This document shows, one piece after another, positions 62,012-64,000 of a stretch of DNA of 64,000 nt (its first letter is position 1; the number at the start of each line of letters is the position of its first letter). The notes beneath the pieces are model-generated. The model searched no databases, was not told where the DNA came from, and saw nothing but the letters and a program-made list of their open reading frames with translations. Position numbers and translations under genes: made by a program. The DNA comes from JAFGTX01 sp942492225 (GTDB lineage: Bacteria; Bacillota; Clostridia; Peptostreptococcales; Acidaminobacteraceae), in contig CALODS010000013.1 in assembly GCA_942492225.1 (NCBI GenBank), positions 62,001 to 126,000 on the forward strand, given 5' to 3'.

Positions 62012-63141
62012 ATGAATCCAATTTTAGCCATTGATGTATCTAAATCCAAAAGCGTTGCTGCTATCTTTATTAAGCACAATTACTCAGCACTCTCGAAACT
62101 CACTACGGTGTAAAACCTAAAGTTGTTATGGAGGCCACTGGAAACTACTCTAAGCCCCTTACAAGCTTCTTTCAACAACATGGTTTTGAAACCTTTGTGC
62201 TTAATCCACTCATCACGAGTCAGATTAAATCAAAATCTGTACGTAAAGTTAAAACTGATCCTGTTGATGTTAAAAGGATTGCGCATGCCTTTTATACACA
62301 AGAATTCACACCATTTGAACCTGATGATGATCTATACGTTTCTCTTAGAGCTTTAGCTAGACACTATGATGGGTTGAACAGCGTTCACCAAGAAACCCTA
62401 CTGAGGTTTCATAGTCACATTGATTTAATTTATCCTAACTTCAACAAAATGTTTTCAACACTTAGAAGCAAGTGTGCATTGAATTTTTTAAAGGCTTTTC
62501 CTGATCCTAAACTCGTTTTAGACGCTAGCGTTACAGAGCTTGCTAATGCCCTTAAGTCAACTAACAGAACTTACGAATGGCAACTTCATAAAGCAAGCAT
62601 TATTAAGCAAGCTGTCGAGGAAAGTCTCAATATTCAAAAGGCACCGCAGTCAATTGTTACTTATTACGTAAATCTCATTTCATACATGCAAGAGACATTA
62701 ACTGATATACGTACTCAAATGAATGATATAGCGAAACTCTCCTCACAATATAAACTCCTTCGCTCTATACCAGGAATCGGAGAAGTGACAGCCGCTACTA
62801 TTTTATCTGAAATCGGTAGTATTGACCGTTTTCATTCGAAGAAACAACTTGTTGCATACGCTGGACTTGATCCAACGGTTTTTCAATCAGGTAAGTTTAT
62901 ATCCACAAATAATAAAATTTCAAAACGTGGCTCACCATACCTCAGAAAAGCCTTATATCAAGCAGCATGTACTGCCATCAGTAAAAGAGCTAACGGATAT
63001 GCTAACTCAGATATGAGGGCTTTTTACGAAAAGTTACTATCAGCAGGAAAACCATCAAAAGTTGCACTCACAGCTTGTTCGGCTAAACAACTACGAATTG
63101 TATATGGTGTGCTTAAAAGCAGCAATGAATTTAAATTCTAA
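62012..63141 (+). pseudogene. IS110-family transposase, internally deleted and frameshifted
   Basis: The start is an ATG at 62012 behind AAGGAGGTCAT, giving NPILAIDVSKSKSVAAIF with the first catalytic Asp. It runs into a stop at 62111. In another frame the protein resumes as LLSTLETHYGVKPKVVMEATGNY and continues to 63141: RuvC-like DEDD part, TDPVDVKRIAHAF, then the Tnp_20 domain with LRSIPGIGEVTAATILSEIG and AYAGLDPTVFQSGKF. Roughly 30-40 residues expected between AAIF and LLSTLE are absent, so this is a deletion, not a single-base error. The encoded recombinase is probably inactive. Confidence 0.85.
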
Positions 63142-63270
63142 AATTCTATTTAAATTTCAACCTATTTTATTAGTAGGATTGTTTACTATGTCTATTTTTA
63201 CCCAGTACAATTTATTTCAGCTATTTACTTGACAAGTATTAGCTGGTTTATAGGAAGGAATCGTTAATGG

Positions 63271-63978
63271 CTACTTATAAATATTCTCTATGAACTTTAC
63301 AATTATTGGCAAATCTGAGGATTTATTATTAAAGTATCCCTCTAATTTCAATTTATCGATATCTGTTTTTTCATCAAATAAAACTAAAAAAACTAAAACC
63401 TTCACATTTGGATTGTAGCTATAAAAATCTGATAATCCCTTAATAGTCTTGATTACTGTCGCCTTACTTGAAATATCAAAAATATATTTTGCTTCAATAA
63501 CTATTTTATTACCTAGTATTCCAAAATCACCAATTTTGTAATTACCATCAATTTTGCAAATTTTTTCTTCAGGATAGAATTCGGTAGTAGGAAATAAAGG
63601 CCGTAGAAGAAAGCTAATAACATTCTGAAAATCGTATTCGTTTTTTATAACTATATTGTCGTATGAGAATTTAGTGGCTTTTCTTGAATATTCTTTAGGT
63701 TTGTTAAATGTGTTTGATATAATGCTTGAAATATTGACACCAATTTCGTACCAAGTATGTCCTACTGTAAATGTAGGAAATTTGTTTTCCTCCAAGAAAT
63801 CTATATATTGATTAATAACGTCTTGGGAATCTAACTTATTATAAATGCCTGTACATGATAACTTAAAATCTACTTCTTCATCAGTTTCTTGCTCCCAATC
63901 ATCGAAAGATGAATTAAACCCCTCTTTCCTGTTCCATAATAATTTTGCATTTATATATTCATTGAGTTCTGAATTCAT
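63271..63978 (-). CDS. PD-(D/E)XK nuclease-like hypothetical protein
   Basis: A 235-aa soluble protein whose C-terminal half carries GDFGILGNKIVIEAKYIFD, a D...(I/V)EAK motif typical of PD-(D/E)XK nuclease folds, followed by KATVIKTIKGLSDFYSYNPNVKVLVFLVLFDE. The N-terminal half is helical and unassigned. It could be a stand-alone restriction-like or defence nuclease. It is the cassette whose attC-like site (h) was split by the IS: its TAG stop lies 5 bp from the IS boundary. The start is near the window end and could lie slightly upstream. Confidence 0.6.
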   Translation of the reverse strand: MNSELNEYINAKLLWNRKEGFNSSFDDWEQETDEEVDFKLSCTGIYNKLDSQDVINQYIDFLEENKFPTFTVGHTWYEIGVNISSIISNTFNKPKEYSRKATKFSYDNIVIKNEYDFQNVISFLLRPLFPTTEFYPEEKICKIDGNYKIGDFGILGNKIVIEAKYIFDISSKATVIKTIKGLSDFYSYNPNVKVLVFLVLFDEKTDIDKLKLEGYFNNKSSDLPIIVKFIENIYK

Positions 63979-64000
63979 AGATTGAATTAAACTCCCATTT

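Larger units (their letters stand above)
61778..63265 (+). mobile_element. IS110/IS1111-family insertion sequence in an attC-like site
   Basis: An element of about 1.49 kb. The left boundary is set by the break in attC-like site h after GTT (61777). The right boundary is where the attC remainder AATGG starts (63266); the element ends in GGAATCGTT. It has no terminal inverted repeats or target duplication, as is usual for IS110 types. It carries a 5' non-coding region of about 230 bp, a broken DEDD transposase and about 120 bp of 3' non-coding sequence. The IS1111-attC group is known to target integron attC sites, matching this position. Boundaries are inferred to within a few bases. Confidence 0.8.

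Noticed and set aside
50595..64000. Prophage or conjugative element
   Set aside because: No phage structural, integrase, relaxase or transfer genes; the only mobility gene is the IS110 transposase.

Overview
The window looks like the chromosome of a low-GC, strictly anaerobic Gram-positive bacterium of the class Clostridia. The basis is the AT-rich sequence with strong GGAGG ribosome-binding sites, a four-gene HndABCD-type [FeFe] hydrogenase, the acetyl branch of diaminopimelate synthesis, a PyrR-type attenuator, a BirA-type biotin operator and Clostridia-style peptide transport. The species is not identifiable from the sequence alone.

1-31 kb is mostly core metabolism. It holds a DUF445 fragment, tRNA-Cys and tRNA-Gly, then a minus-strand group (dapL-like M20 deacetylase, CPBP protease, methyltransferase, hslO) divergent from the lysine/DAP operon asd-dapA-dapB-dapH. 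dapH carries an apparent one-base frameshift in an A-run. Next come a rhomboid protease, a TPR-GGDEF diguanylate cyclase, ilvE, a frameshifted cyclase gene, hndABCD and mnmA. A biotin-linked operon (hotdog/MaoC-like protein, BioY, thiolase, acyl-CoA ligase, beta-propeller protein) reads from a consensus promoter overlapped by a BirA-like palindrome. A flavodoxin-like protein, a histidine phosphatase, a phosphoesterase and carAB follow. carAB has a leader with a PyrR-binding motif, a terminator and a 53-codon leader ORF that runs into carA.

31-50 kb holds small lipoprotein, NUDIX and membrane genes, a dCache chemoreceptor split by a frameshift, an MBL-fold protein, an MFS exporter and a DUF3795 protein. 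It ends with a peptide-use locus: an S9 peptidase, an M20 peptidase and an oligopeptide ABC transporter (oppA-B-C-D-F, with oppF frameshifted), divergent from a sigma-54 activator. A near-perfect -24/-12 promoter lies in front of the peptidase gene.

50-64 kb is accessory. Small, mostly minus-strand genes (GNATs, MBL, nitroreductase, DUF898, YcxB-like, DUF3885, DUF6487, an alpha/beta hydrolase and a nuclease-like protein) sit in a row. From 56.0 to 61.8 kb they are separated by about 125-130-bp imperfect palindromes with the architecture of integron attC sites, several ending in a perfect GTTRRRY core. No integrase gene is in view, so this resembles an integrase-less cassette array (CALIN) or the distal part of a chromosomal integron. 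One Fic gene is inverted within the array. The last site is interrupted exactly at its terminal GTT by an IS110/IS1111-family element with a decayed transposase. Its 5' non-coding region contains two short segments matching the inferred target and donor sequences, as expected of a bridge RNA. This cassette array with its attC-targeting, RNA-guided-type insertion element is the most unusual content of the window.
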